Positions 7,371 through 13,812 of a stretch of 18,521 bases of DNA are shown here, in pieces. Origin of the DNA: an uncultured Eubacteriales bacterium. Lineage in GTDB: Bacteria > Bacillota > Clostridia > Oscillospirales > CAG-272. The DNA lies in assembly GCA_934526185.1 (NCBI GenBank), contig CAKTAA010000043.1, positions 1 through 18,521 on the forward strand. Reading direction: 5' to 3'. Under the pieces are notes generated by a model that ran no database searches, was not told the origin of the DNA, and saw nothing but the letters and a program-made list of their open reading frames with translations. Each line of letters begins with the position of its first letter. Position 1 is the first letter of the stretch. Both the position numbers and the translations under genes were made by a program.

Positions 7371-7513
7371 GTTTTTACTAGGGCGACGGCGTTTAGTAAA
7401 AATGGCCCGGCAGGTCCTCGGCAATTGGGAAAAACCACTTTATCTGTCAAATATTTCCATTTGGTTGTTCCCTCTCATTTTATTTTTACTTGCCTCCACC
7501 TAGAGAGTAAAAA
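7371..7513. repeat. Composite palindromic repeat, copy 1 (TTTTTACT / AGTAAAAA)
   Basis: Two imperfect palindromes share the same arms. The first has TTTTTACT at 7372-7379 and AGTAAAAA at 7395-7402, and the second has them at 7483-7490 and 7506-7513. The first also carries CGTTTAGTAAAAATGGCC, which matches the repeat at 17232-17346 almost letter for letter. About 80 bases of less conserved sequence join them. The unit lies between the acyltransferase promoter and the terminator of the cell-wall hydrolase gene, and contains no gene. Confidence 0.75.
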
Positions 7514-7557
7514 TCTCTTTCCCACAAAAATCTGGTCGTAAATTCCCAATAAAATGG

Positions 7558-7585
7558 AAACCGCGAGCCGTGAGGCCCGCGGTTT
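7558..7585 (-). terminator. Terminator after the cell-wall hydrolase gene
   Basis: An 8-bp GC-rich stem (AAACCGCG at 7558-7565 with CGCGGTTT at 7578-7585) has an inner GCC/GGC pair of three. It lies two bases past the stop codon of the minus gene. The tail is T-rich but not a pure T-run. Confidence 0.7.
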
Positions 7586-7587
7586 TC

Positions 7588-8583
7588 TTATCCCACAATC
7601 TCCTGGATCTGAGAAAGCTTATTCTCAGCAATATTTTTGAGAAGAAAGCGTTCCATTTCGTTGCCGTTTAAAAAGGCAAGCGTGGATGCGTCGCACTGTC
7701 CGGACTGAGGAAGACCGGCCTGCGATTGAATGTTTTTCAATGTTTGAACCATTGCAGGGCCAAAGCTCCCGTCTGGGACGCCGTTCTTCCAGCTGTGTGC
7801 TTTCACCTCGTCCTCCAGAGCCTGCGACAGCCGCGCAATCCTCAGCTGCAGCTTTTGGACCTCCGTCCCCCGGTCCCCGCGCTGAAGTGCCTGGTTGATA
7901 TAGATATATTGCAGGTTCAGCACAGAAAGATCGGAATCCGAAGAACCGCCGCCCTCGCCCGTCGTATACGAAAGATAAGGCAGGAAGCCGCATTTCGTCC
8001 ATTTCCTCGCCGGATAGCCCGAATTTCCCCACTGATCCGGGAGATTCGCAAGCGCCGTAAGCTGAACGCCGTTTTTCCAGCGCGTTGTACACTCCGCAGC
8101 AAGGCCTTTTCCGACATAAATGCCGCAGTGCCCAGGCGTCCACAGATACTGTCCGACTACGATGTTTTCGAAGTTCTCGCTGACGTCCACGCAGACGTTC
8201 AGCATTTGGCCTTCGTCAATATCGGGAACGCCGTTCGATTCATATTTCGCGCCGCCGTAAATATTTTCAGGATTTCCGTCCCAGCCCCACAAAATTGCTT
8301 TTACAAAGCAAACGCAGTCAAAGCCGAAATAGTCCTCGCCGATCAGCTTCGTAAAATAATCAACGCGTTCCGCGGTATACCAGGACGGATTTGCCCGAAG
8401 CTTCCTGTCAATCGTATACTGCGTCACCGGCCAGCCAAAAACACCGTTCATATAAACAGTGTTATAATTGGACGCGACAGCAATACATTTTTCCGCAAAC
8501 TCTTCCGCCGACATTACCTTCTGCGCGGCTACGAGCTGAATATTGTCCTGGCCCGACAATACGTTTTTACTGTTTACCTCCAT
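7588..8583 (-). CDS. NlpC/P60-like cell-wall hydrolase with peptidoglycan-binding domain
   Basis: A 331-residue protein in two parts. Residues about 25-205 look like an NlpC/P60 or CHAP-type papain fold: the Cys90 nucleophile in FGFDCVCFVKAILWGW and His152 in TPGHCGIYVG, followed by a polar residue in AAECTT. A Gly/Ser linker (209-218) joins it to a PG_binding_1 domain at about 233-306 (LQRGDRGTEVQKLQLRI, then PDGSFGPAMVQTLKNIQ). It should cut peptide bonds in peptidoglycan. No signal peptide is seen, as in phage endolysins, which need a holin or cell lysis. The gene starts 99 bases after the 48-codon peptide and has its own AAGGTG ribosome site. It may be the last gene of the peptide operon or an independent gene; no convincing promoter is seen in the gap. 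Confidence 0.8.
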   Translation of the reverse strand: MEVNSKNVLSGQDNIQLVAAQKVMSAEEFAEKCIAVASNYNTVYMNGVFGWPVTQYTIDRKLRANPSWYTAERVDYFTKLIGEDYFGFDCVCFVKAILWGWDGNPENIYGGAKYESNGVPDIDEGQMLNVCVDVSENFENIVVGQYLWTPGHCGIYVGKGLAAECTTRWKNGVQLTALANLPDQWGNSGYPARKWTKCGFLPYLSYTTGEGGGSSDSDLSVLNLQYIYINQALQRGDRGTEVQKLQLRIARLSQALEDEVKAHSWKNGVPDGSFGPAMVQTLKNIQSQAGLPQSGQCDASTLAFLNGNEMERFLLKNIAENKLSQIQEIVG

Positions 8584-8682
8584 GACAACACACCTTTTCC
8601 ACTTGTATTTAGGCTATAACCCATATATCATATGCGTTGCTTCCTCAATTCGGTGCATGTGGGAGGCAAACGGAGGCAGAGA

Positions 8683-8829
8683 TCAGAAGATCCGTGCCAC
8701 CCTTGAAACGCAGCCACTATAGGTTGAGCACGCGCTTAGAACAACCGCCCGATCCACCTCGCTCTGCGACATCGTCAGCAGCTGCGGCTTATGCCATTTT
8801 TTCATAACTTTTTTTCCATGATCTTCCAT
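8683..8829 (-). CDS. Putative RiPP precursor peptide 1 (48 codons)
   Basis: A short gene found by translating the gap. Its ATG overlaps the stop codon of the regulator gene (TAATG) and GGAGG lies about nine bases before it. The peptide has a leader with KKWHKPQLL at 10-18, a middle part (TMSQSEVDRAVVLSA at 19-33) that looks helical and amphipathic, and a C-terminal CSTYSGCVSRVARIF. Cys34 and Cys40 are its only cysteines. An internal start at Met9 would give 40 residues. The second peptide gene at 10254-10370 shares KKWxKP, the same 19-residue distance from Pro to the first Cys, and CSxY. A radical SAM/SPASM enzyme, a PqqD-like protein and a peptidase domain are encoded in the same locus, so this is probably a modified peptide precursor. 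Which bonds are made cannot be read from the sequence. Confidence 0.78.
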   Translation of the reverse strand: MEDHGKKVMKKWHKPQLLTMSQSEVDRAVVLSACSTYSGCVSRVARIF

Positions 8830-10217
8830 TATCGAATTCCTCCATATTTTTCCAAAATTCTGATCAGCTTCATCAAGTGTTTCTTGTTCAGGACGTATTC
8901 ATTTGTCCCATCGATTTTCTGGATTACCTTCTGCTCTGTCAGGAGCGATACCATCCGATATGCGGCGTCACGGTTCAAGCCCGTGGCCTCCATAAGCATT
9001 TCCAGACTGCCCGGTCCTTTCGCCAGAGCATCCAAAATCTTCTTCGTTGCAATGTCGTTAAAGTTCTTCAATTTATCACCGATTCTCTCATAATCCATAT
9101 GATTTCCCGGCGGATTGGCACGTCCGTGCCCGATCGAAATGACGCATATTCCATTTTGGCATAAGTAACTGAGCGTCCCCGCGGTGAACGCCAGCTTTTC
9201 CAGGCATACGCTTTGTTCCTTTGGTCCTCCCATAAGCATTCTGCGGAACAGATAATGATCCGTGACGTTAAGGAGCTCGCCGTACGTTTCAACCTGACTT
9301 TTCATCCGTGCGAGATCCTTCTCTACGATGTCCCGTACCGATTCAAAGCAGATTTTATATTCGTCATAGTAATCCGTCAGGAATTTAAGCAGCATTGATT
9401 TCAGCGAAGGCTTCCGACTGTCGCTGAGCGAGCAGGATTCATACAGCGCGATCAGTTCGGCCTTCACAGGGGGCGCATACGAAGCGCCTTCCATATATGT
9501 ATAAAAGTTTTCCCGATTTCTCAGCGCATACTGCAGTATTTCATTCGGCATCATTTTAAATGTATGCAGACACTCCAGCAGCGTGCAGAACAAGTCGGCT
9601 TCGCTTTTCCCGCTGATTATTTCGTATACCTGCCGCATCGTCAGCTCTTCTCCGAAAAACGCAGGCCGCAGGATCACGGAGGTCAGCGGATAGTTCTCTC
9701 TGGTACGCGTGAAAAACAATCTTAGCAGCCCGCATTTTTTGTATATGTAGCTCGTAAGAATGCCTGACGCCACACGGATGCGCAGCTCATCCTGCTCTTC
9801 GTTTTCGTATGTGAGATAAACCGCTCCGCTTCTGTCGTTCGACGTACAATTCAGCATCATCAACGCGTCCCGGGGCGCCGGCCCGCAGGGCATGATATAG
9901 ATGGAATAATAATGGTCGCCGACCTTTCTATGGGAAAGGTACTTTGCATCCGCATACTTTTCGTCGAAATACGGCGCCGGCTCGCTGATCAGGCTGGACG
10001 CCTCCGGCGCTTGCGTTTTCGCTGGCGCCAGCTCCTGGCTGATCTCAGCGGAGAAGTCGAACTGCTTCTTAATAATCCGTCTTCTCCTGGCCGGCTTTGC
10101 AGCCTTGCTGTTTTTTTCCTTCGCGCTGCCTGTCCTGACAAGCCGCTTTCTTCCGACGCTATTCCGGCCGGAGCCCGTTCGTTTTCTGTGATTTTTGTTA
10201 CCACCATCGCCATTCAT
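8829..10217 (-). CDS. ArsR-type wHTH regulator with N-terminal sensor region
   Basis: About 462 residues (465 from the ATG at 10226). The first ~55 residues are very basic (RKRTGSGRNSVGRKRLVRTG), probably disordered. Residues about 95-365 are a long region without a family I can name; a part near 235-300 (ALRNRENFYTYMEGASYAPP, then LKFLTDYYDEYKICFE) matches the other two sensor-like proteins of the locus. Residues about 385-460 form a winged helix (NFNDIATKKILDALAKGPGS, then LEMLMEATGLNRDAAYRMVS, then a wing with NEYVLNKKH). It is likely a DNA-binding regulator that reads a signal, perhaps a peptide. AAAGGG is immediately before the ATG at 10226 but nine bases before the in-frame ATG at 10217, so 10217 is the better start. 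It lies between the two peptide genes and its stop overlaps the start of peptide 1. Confidence 0.75.
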   Translation of the reverse strand: MNGDGGNKNHRKRTGSGRNSVGRKRLVRTGSAKEKNSKAAKPARRRRIIKKQFDFSAEISQELAPAKTQAPEASSLISEPAPYFDEKYADAKYLSHRKVGDHYYSIYIMPCGPAPRDALMMLNCTSNDRSGAVYLTYENEEQDELRIRVASGILTSYIYKKCGLLRLFFTRTRENYPLTSVILRPAFFGEELTMRQVYEIISGKSEADLFCTLLECLHTFKMMPNEILQYALRNRENFYTYMEGASYAPPVKAELIALYESCSLSDSRKPSLKSMLLKFLTDYYDEYKICFESVRDIVEKDLARMKSQVETYGELLNVTDHYLFRRMLMGGPKEQSVCLEKLAFTAGTLSYLCQNGICVISIGHGRANPPGNHMDYERIGDKLKNFNDIATKKILDALAKGPGSLEMLMEATGLNRDAAYRMVSLLTEQKVIQKIDGTNEYVLNKKHLMKLIRILEKYGGIR

Positions 10218-10253
10218 AAGCTTCATCCCTTTCTGACATGCATAACTCTGCAG

Positions 10254-10370
10254 TTAATGAAACCATTCACATACATCAAGATACTTTGAGCACCCGGCCG
10301 CCACGATCAGATCCTCCAGCTCGTCCCTGGTAATGAGCTCCATTACCGGTTTTCTCCATTTTTTTCCCAT
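10254..10370 (-). CDS. Putative RiPP precursor peptide 2 (38 codons)
   Basis: A short gene found in the gap after the sensor-like protein. The strongest ribosome site of the locus, AGGAGG at 10378-10383, is seven bases before its ATG. The peptide has KKWRKPVMEL at 3-12, an acidic helical part (ITRDELEDLIVAAG at 13-26) and a C-terminal CSKYLDVCEWFH with Cys27 and Cys34. Compared with peptide 1, KKWxKP and CSxY are kept at identical spacing (Pro to first Cys is 19 residues in both), while the rest of the core differs. This is the pattern of a constant leader with a variable core. It ends 27 bases before the next regulator start. Its strong ribosome site suggests it is made in larger amount than its neighbours. 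Confidence 0.8.
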   Translation of the reverse strand: MGKKWRKPVMELITRDELEDLIVAAGCSKYLDVCEWFH

Positions 10371-10377
10371 AAAAATA

Positions 10378-10383
10378 CCTCCT
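10378..10383 (-). promoter_or_regulatory. Consensus ribosome binding site of peptide 2
   Basis: AGGAGG on the minus strand, seven bases before the ATG at 10370 and directly after the upstream gene's stop codon (10385-10387). A perfect site for such a short frame supports it as a real gene. Confidence 0.85.
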
Positions 10384-10384
10384 G

Positions 10385-11212
10385 TTAAAATATTTTAAAG
10401 TGATTATTGTGTATCATGCGTTGGATATAGAAAAGGCCTCCGATATATAGCGCATTGTGTTCCTCATAGATAACTCTCTTATATTCAAGCCGTATCAGAA
10501 GCAAGACTACCACATATTTCGTACGTTCAATTCCGAGCTCTATTAAACGTTCCTGCGTGGATTGCAGCAAGAATTTCTCTATGTGGTTTGTCTCCAGATA
10601 ATTCTTCAGCGTCCTGGAGGTGTACCGGTAGCTGTCCTTGTATTGATCGTACAGCGCTCCGACGGCGTCATGGATTTTGGTCAGATATTCGACAATCGTC
10701 TTCACAAATTCGCTGTAATTCAGCAGCAGCGTTGCAAGACTGTATTTGACATCCCGCGGGAGCGCCGTATCGTCCAGCAGCTTCACAACATACAGGTCAC
10801 GCGATTGAATCATTGCGGGGATTAAATCCTCCGGAATAATCTTCCGTTCCGAATAGAGACACTCCCGCAGAATCGGCTCCGCTCCCTCCTGCTTGTCCGC
10901 CGTTTCAATCGAGCTGATCAGATCCATGAACGAATTGGATTCCTTCGCCCTGTCTAAAAATACGGTAAGAAGCACGGTCGATCGATTTATATTTTTGTCA
11001 TTTTCCGGTATATACAGAACGGCGGCAATCGAATCGTCAAACTCTCTTGCCAGTTCAAATAAATTGTTATACCGCAGAAAAGTATCGCGCTTCAGCAAAG
11101 AATATTCAAACGTGATCCGATCATAATCTTTTTCCCGATTGGCCTTATCAATCACATTCAGCACGTCGAACATAACACTTTTCTTCATACTCGCAATGCT
11201 CCAGGAACTCAT
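10385..11212 (-). CDS. Sensor-like protein related to the ArsR-type regulators but lacking the wHTH
   Basis: About 275 residues. The region around 125-190 (numbering from 11239; QSRDLYVVKLLDDTALPRDV, then KYSLATLLLNYSEFVKTIVE) aligns by eye with INERDLFMSYMNGL and EIMSFIQHPEETVSKLKEYI of the regulator at 12614-13729. The segment VVVLLLIRLEYKRVIYEEHN near the end corresponds to the stretch before the winged helix in the relatives. The protein then ends (HNNHFKIF), so no DNA-binding domain follows. It could be a sensor that titrates peptide or partners with the full regulators. Peptide 2 starts 14 bases after its stop. The frame extends to TTG at 11239, but AAAGGAGG lies inside that extension, so the ATG at 11212 is chosen; the spacing of about 13 bases is long. 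Confidence 0.6.
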   Translation of the reverse strand: MSSWSIASMKKSVMFDVLNVIDKANREKDYDRITFEYSLLKRDTFLRYNNLFELAREFDDSIAAVLYIPENDKNINRSTVLLTVFLDRAKESNSFMDLISSIETADKQEGAEPILRECLYSERKIIPEDLIPAMIQSRDLYVVKLLDDTALPRDVKYSLATLLLNYSEFVKTIVEYLTKIHDAVGALYDQYKDSYRYTSRTLKNYLETNHIEKFLLQSTQERLIELGIERTKYVVVLLLIRLEYKRVIYEEHNALYIGGLFYIQRMIHNNHFKIF

Positions 11213-11299
11213 AGCTTGTCCGCAACCTCCTTTGCCCAAAAATCAATTCAGATAACATGACATAATTTCCAAAATATCTAATACCTGAATCCGCTGGAT

Positions 11300-11328
11300 A
11301 TATTATCATATTCTGGAATCAGAATCAA
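11300..11328 (-). promoter_or_regulatory. Promoter of the peptide operon
   Basis: TTGATT (11323-11328) and TAATAT (11300-11305) on the minus strand are 17 bases apart. It drives the sensor-like gene and both peptide genes. The start would be near 11293, giving a leader of about 80 bases. Confidence 0.6.
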
Positions 11329-11332
11329 TATG

Positions 11333-11433
11333 TTTTTCGAACAATTTTCGAAAAAATTTTAATATTATTTTTTTGATGAAAAAATGATCGAATTTATATA
11401 TATAATATAGGTATTACAATTAGATTGATCGAA
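11333..11433. promoter_or_regulatory. Phased TCGAA boxes upstream of the peptide promoter
   Basis: Four TCGAA words in the same orientation begin at 11337, 11348, 11388 and 11429. The distances of 11, 40 and 41 bases are near one and four turns of the helix. The first two lie in a perfect 9-bp inverted repeat (TTTTTCGAA at 11333-11341, TTCGAAAAA at 11347-11355) immediately upstream of the -35 box. The last two lie in an 11-base direct repeat, TGATCGAATTT. This fits an activator or cooperative regulator site. The gap has no gene. Confidence 0.5.
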
Positions 11434-11524
11434 TTTTGAGTAATATAAAAAATGCAGAACTTCAAAATATTACGATCTTTACAATTTTCAAAGAGATTTT
11501 AACAAAATAGACTTTTTAGACGTA

Positions 11525-11575
11525 GCAAAAAATATTGTACTATTTCAGAAATAGTACAATTCTCATGTTTTTTGC
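11525..11575. terminator. Terminator after the radical SAM gene
   Basis: A perfect 12-bp stem (ATTGTACTATTT at 11534-11545 with 11549-11560) has a 3-nt loop; outer arms GCAAAAAA (11525-11532) and TTTTTTGC (11568-11575) also pair. On the minus strand the hairpin is followed by ATTTTTT, just past the stop of the radical SAM gene at 11599. The stem is AT-rich, so an operator role is also possible. Confidence 0.65.
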
Positions 11576-11598
11576 TTTAATTCTAATGGTATTAAATT

Positions 11599-12624
11599 TT
11601 ACTTTTTAAAGGCTTTAATCAAATGAAAAGCGCTTATTTTGCGAATTTCGCACGCGCCGTCGCTGCTCAGCAGATCCCCGCTTCTGAAATAGGAAAGCGC
11701 AGGGCAGCCGCGGCCGCAGACAACGTTCAAGGGACATTTCCCGCAGCCGTAATCCGTAGAAAGGCGAGAAGCCAAAAAAGAAGAAAACGTTTGAAAGGTC
11801 TGAGCAAGCGCCTCCCAGTCGAGGGAATACACGTTTGCCAGAGCAAACCGGCTGTCGTAAAGGTTCTGACACGGCTGCAGAGAGCCGTCCGGTTTGACGC
11901 AGAAATTATTTTGCGGCTCGGCGTCCGTCAGGTCGCAATGAGAGGCGGGCATGGGCAGCGAAACATTTTCAATTCCATGCTCTTCATAAAGCTGTTTAAT
12001 GCGTAAAATAATATCGGCACGTTCCTGGACAGAAAGCTGCATTTCAGCCCAGTTTGCCGCAGCGTTTCCCTGAGGCGTTACAAACGCAAACGAAGGAAGC
12101 CCGCCCAGCTCCATAACAAACCAAAAATACTCCTCAAAAAAGGCCGCGTTCGTTTTATTCAGTACCATTTTATAAACAGGCCTGTTACAGAAGACACGCT
12201 TCCCCGTATTTGCCATTACTTTTGAAAAAACACCGGGGCCGCGCATACTGGCGTTTGCGGCTTCGTTGGGCCCGTCCAGACTGATCTGCAGGTAAAAATG
12301 CGGATTCCGTTCCATCAGCTCGTAGAACAGCGCGTTATCCAGCGTCCCGTTCGTAATAAAATTAAAGTCCATTTCCGGACAGCGAACGCTTAATTCGGAG
12401 ATGGACTTTAAAATTCGATCAATTTGCGTATGTAACAGCGGTTCTCCGCCTGACAATGTTACGGCCCTGACATGATAGCGGACCTTGAGATCCGTTATAA
12501 AACGAAGCAGCACATCGGGATCGAGCTCCACCGTTTTCCGGTTTCTGCCGGAACTGTTATAACAGTCGCGGCAGTCCAGATTGCAGCGATTCGTGATTTC
12601 TATATATGCGCTTTTAATTATCAT
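11599..12624 (-). CDS. Radical SAM/SPASM peptide-modifying enzyme
   Basis: A 341-residue protein. The radical SAM cluster motif is CNLDCRDC (Cys14, Cys18, Cys21; CX3CX2C), with GGEPLL at 59-64 for SAM binding and LDGPN near 116-120. The C-terminal SPASM domain has the full set of cysteines for auxiliary Fe-S clusters: Cys242 and Cys252 (CVKPDGSLQPC), Cys294, Cys297, Cys303 and Cys307 (CGKCPLNVVCGRGC) and Cys325. Such enzymes make thioether, C-C or other bonds on RiPP precursors. With two Cys-containing peptides encoded next door, thioether formation is a reasonable guess. No separate recognition domain is evident at the N-terminus, which suits the PqqD-like protein encoded upstream. The start overlaps the regulator gene by 11 bases, which implies translational coupling. 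Confidence 0.9.
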   Translation of the reverse strand: MIIKSAYIEITNRCNLDCRDCYNSSGRNRKTVELDPDVLLRFITDLKVRYHVRAVTLSGGEPLLHTQIDRILKSISELSVRCPEMDFNFITNGTLDNALFYELMERNPHFYLQISLDGPNEAANASMRGPGVFSKVMANTGKRVFCNRPVYKMVLNKTNAAFFEEYFWFVMELGGLPSFAFVTPQGNAAANWAEMQLSVQERADIILRIKQLYEEHGIENVSLPMPASHCDLTDAEPQNNFCVKPDGSLQPCQNLYDSRFALANVYSLDWEALAQTFQTFSSFLASRLSTDYGCGKCPLNVVCGRGCPALSYFRSGDLLSSDGACEIRKISAFHLIKAFKK

Positions 12625-13729
12625 AGTCGTCTACATATTTCCGGAGCATGCGCGACGCGTTCAGGAACTGTTTTTTGTTCAGTCTGTAATACGTGCGCTT
12701 TCCAACGTTGCGTTTAATGACGAAGCCGCAGCTGTTCAGAATCTCCATATGGTGCGTCAGCGAAGACATCGGGACGTCGAGCAGCCGGCTCAGCTCTCCG
12801 TTGTAGCATTCCTTTTCATGCAGGATTTCAATGATCTGCGCGCGCGTCGTGTCAGTAAAGGCCTTAAACAGCTCGCCGAGCTTTTCTTCGTTGGAGTGGC
12901 CGCCCAGGAAATTATTATAATATTCCATGTAGCCGATCCCGAACGTATAATACAGGTTTCTGGACGCGTTTATTTTGCAGATCATGTTCGGTGCAAACAG
13001 CAGACCAATGACCTTTACTTCCTTTGTCGGAGGTGCAATATTCTGAGACAGAATTTCGATCTTCGACTCCGCCTCCTTTTCGCTGATTTCGTTCTCGACC
13101 ACCGCAGCGTCAAGCGTCTTGTCATTTATGCATGCGACAAGCGTTGCATTCAGCGTCGCACGCTGCGAGGAAAAATTGGCATATTCCAGAGAAAACTCTT
13201 CAAACATTTTCTGGATGTATTCTTTCAGCTTCGATACAGTCTCCTCGGGATGCTGAATAAAGGACATAATTTCCCATCGAATTTCCGTGGAAGCATTCAG
13301 GCCGTTCATATAGCTCATGAACAGATCTCTCTCATTAATGATATCCTCATAGAATTTATCCTGGAAATTATTATAGGGATCATTGAATTTCATTGCCTGA
13401 TAGATAATTTTTTTCGGCTCCCAGCGGTCGATCGCCCGGATCAGATCCTCGCACGACGAATACGTATCAATTTCCGTGCGAAACATCCAGTCGAACAAAT
13501 TCATCCTTCTTTCCGCTTTATTTACGAAAAACATGCGAAGACCGTCATTTAGCCTTTTGTTAGCGATAAAAAGTCTATAATAAGCATCTGAAATTTTATC
13601 ATTTGGCTTAAATCCCTGACGCGGACAGATATCTTTATAGCTCTCTGTTGTCTGAACAGCGCTCAAAAGTGCAAAAAAATCAAACATTATTTCTTTATTT
13701 TTCTCTAAAGTATATTTGCAATCAGACAT
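12614..13729 (-). CDS. ArsR-type wHTH regulator with long N-terminal sensor region
   Basis: A 371-residue protein. Residues about 283-360 are a winged helix of ArsR/HTH_20 type (LGELFKAFTDTTRAQIIEIL, then CYNGELSRLLDVPMSSLTHH as helix-turn-helix, and KRNVGKRTYYRLNKKQF as wing). The first ~280 residues are a mostly helical region, which I cannot assign to a family, shared in part with the two other regulator-like proteins of the locus. No metal-binding cysteine pair of classic ArsR repressors is obvious in the wHTH. It shares a promoter with the radical SAM gene and overlaps it, so it probably controls its own operon or the peptide promoter. The start is supported by AGGGAGG seven bases before the ATG. 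Confidence 0.85.
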   Translation of the reverse strand: MSDCKYTLEKNKEIMFDFFALLSAVQTTESYKDICPRQGFKPNDKISDAYYRLFIANKRLNDGLRMFFVNKAERRMNLFDWMFRTEIDTYSSCEDLIRAIDRWEPKKIIYQAMKFNDPYNNFQDKFYEDIINERDLFMSYMNGLNASTEIRWEIMSFIQHPEETVSKLKEYIQKMFEEFSLEYANFSSQRATLNATLVACINDKTLDAAVVENEISEKEAESKIEILSQNIAPPTKEVKVIGLLFAPNMICKINASRNLYYTFGIGYMEYYNNFLGGHSNEEKLGELFKAFTDTTRAQIIEILHEKECYNGELSRLLDVPMSSLTHHMEILNSCGFVIKRNVGKRTYYRLNKKQFLNASRMLRKYVDDYDN

Positions 13730-13783
13730 TTCATATCCTCCCTTATCCTTCTTTCCACTGAAATTCCAGTTTTTACAGCCCTC

Positions 13784-13812
13784 ATTCTAATATATGTACG
13801 AATTTTAGTCAA
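13784..13812 (-). promoter_or_regulatory. Internal promoter of the regulator-radical SAM unit
   Basis: TTGACT (13807-13812) and TAGAAT (13784-13789) on the minus strand are exactly 17 bases apart. The -35 box overlaps the stop codon of the peptidase-nucleotidyltransferase gene, so the two units can be expressed separately although only 75 bases part them. Confidence 0.65.

Noticed and set aside
7371..7513. CRISPR array
   Set aside because: Arms are palindromic and too few, without equal spacers.
7726..8619. A 297-codon + frame opposite the cell-wall hydrolase gene
   Set aside because: Shadow of the hydrolase; no start signal, no motif.
11110..11250. A small cysteine-containing frame overlapping the sensor-like gene start, as a third peptide
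   Set aside because: No ribosome site, no KKWxKP leader, and it lies inside another gene.
11453..11503. A 16-codon + frame in the AT-rich gap
   Set aside because: No ribosome site and no similarity to the peptides.
12581..13552. A 323-codon + frame opposite the regulator gene
   Set aside because: Shadow of the regulator with its clear winged helix; no start signal or domain.
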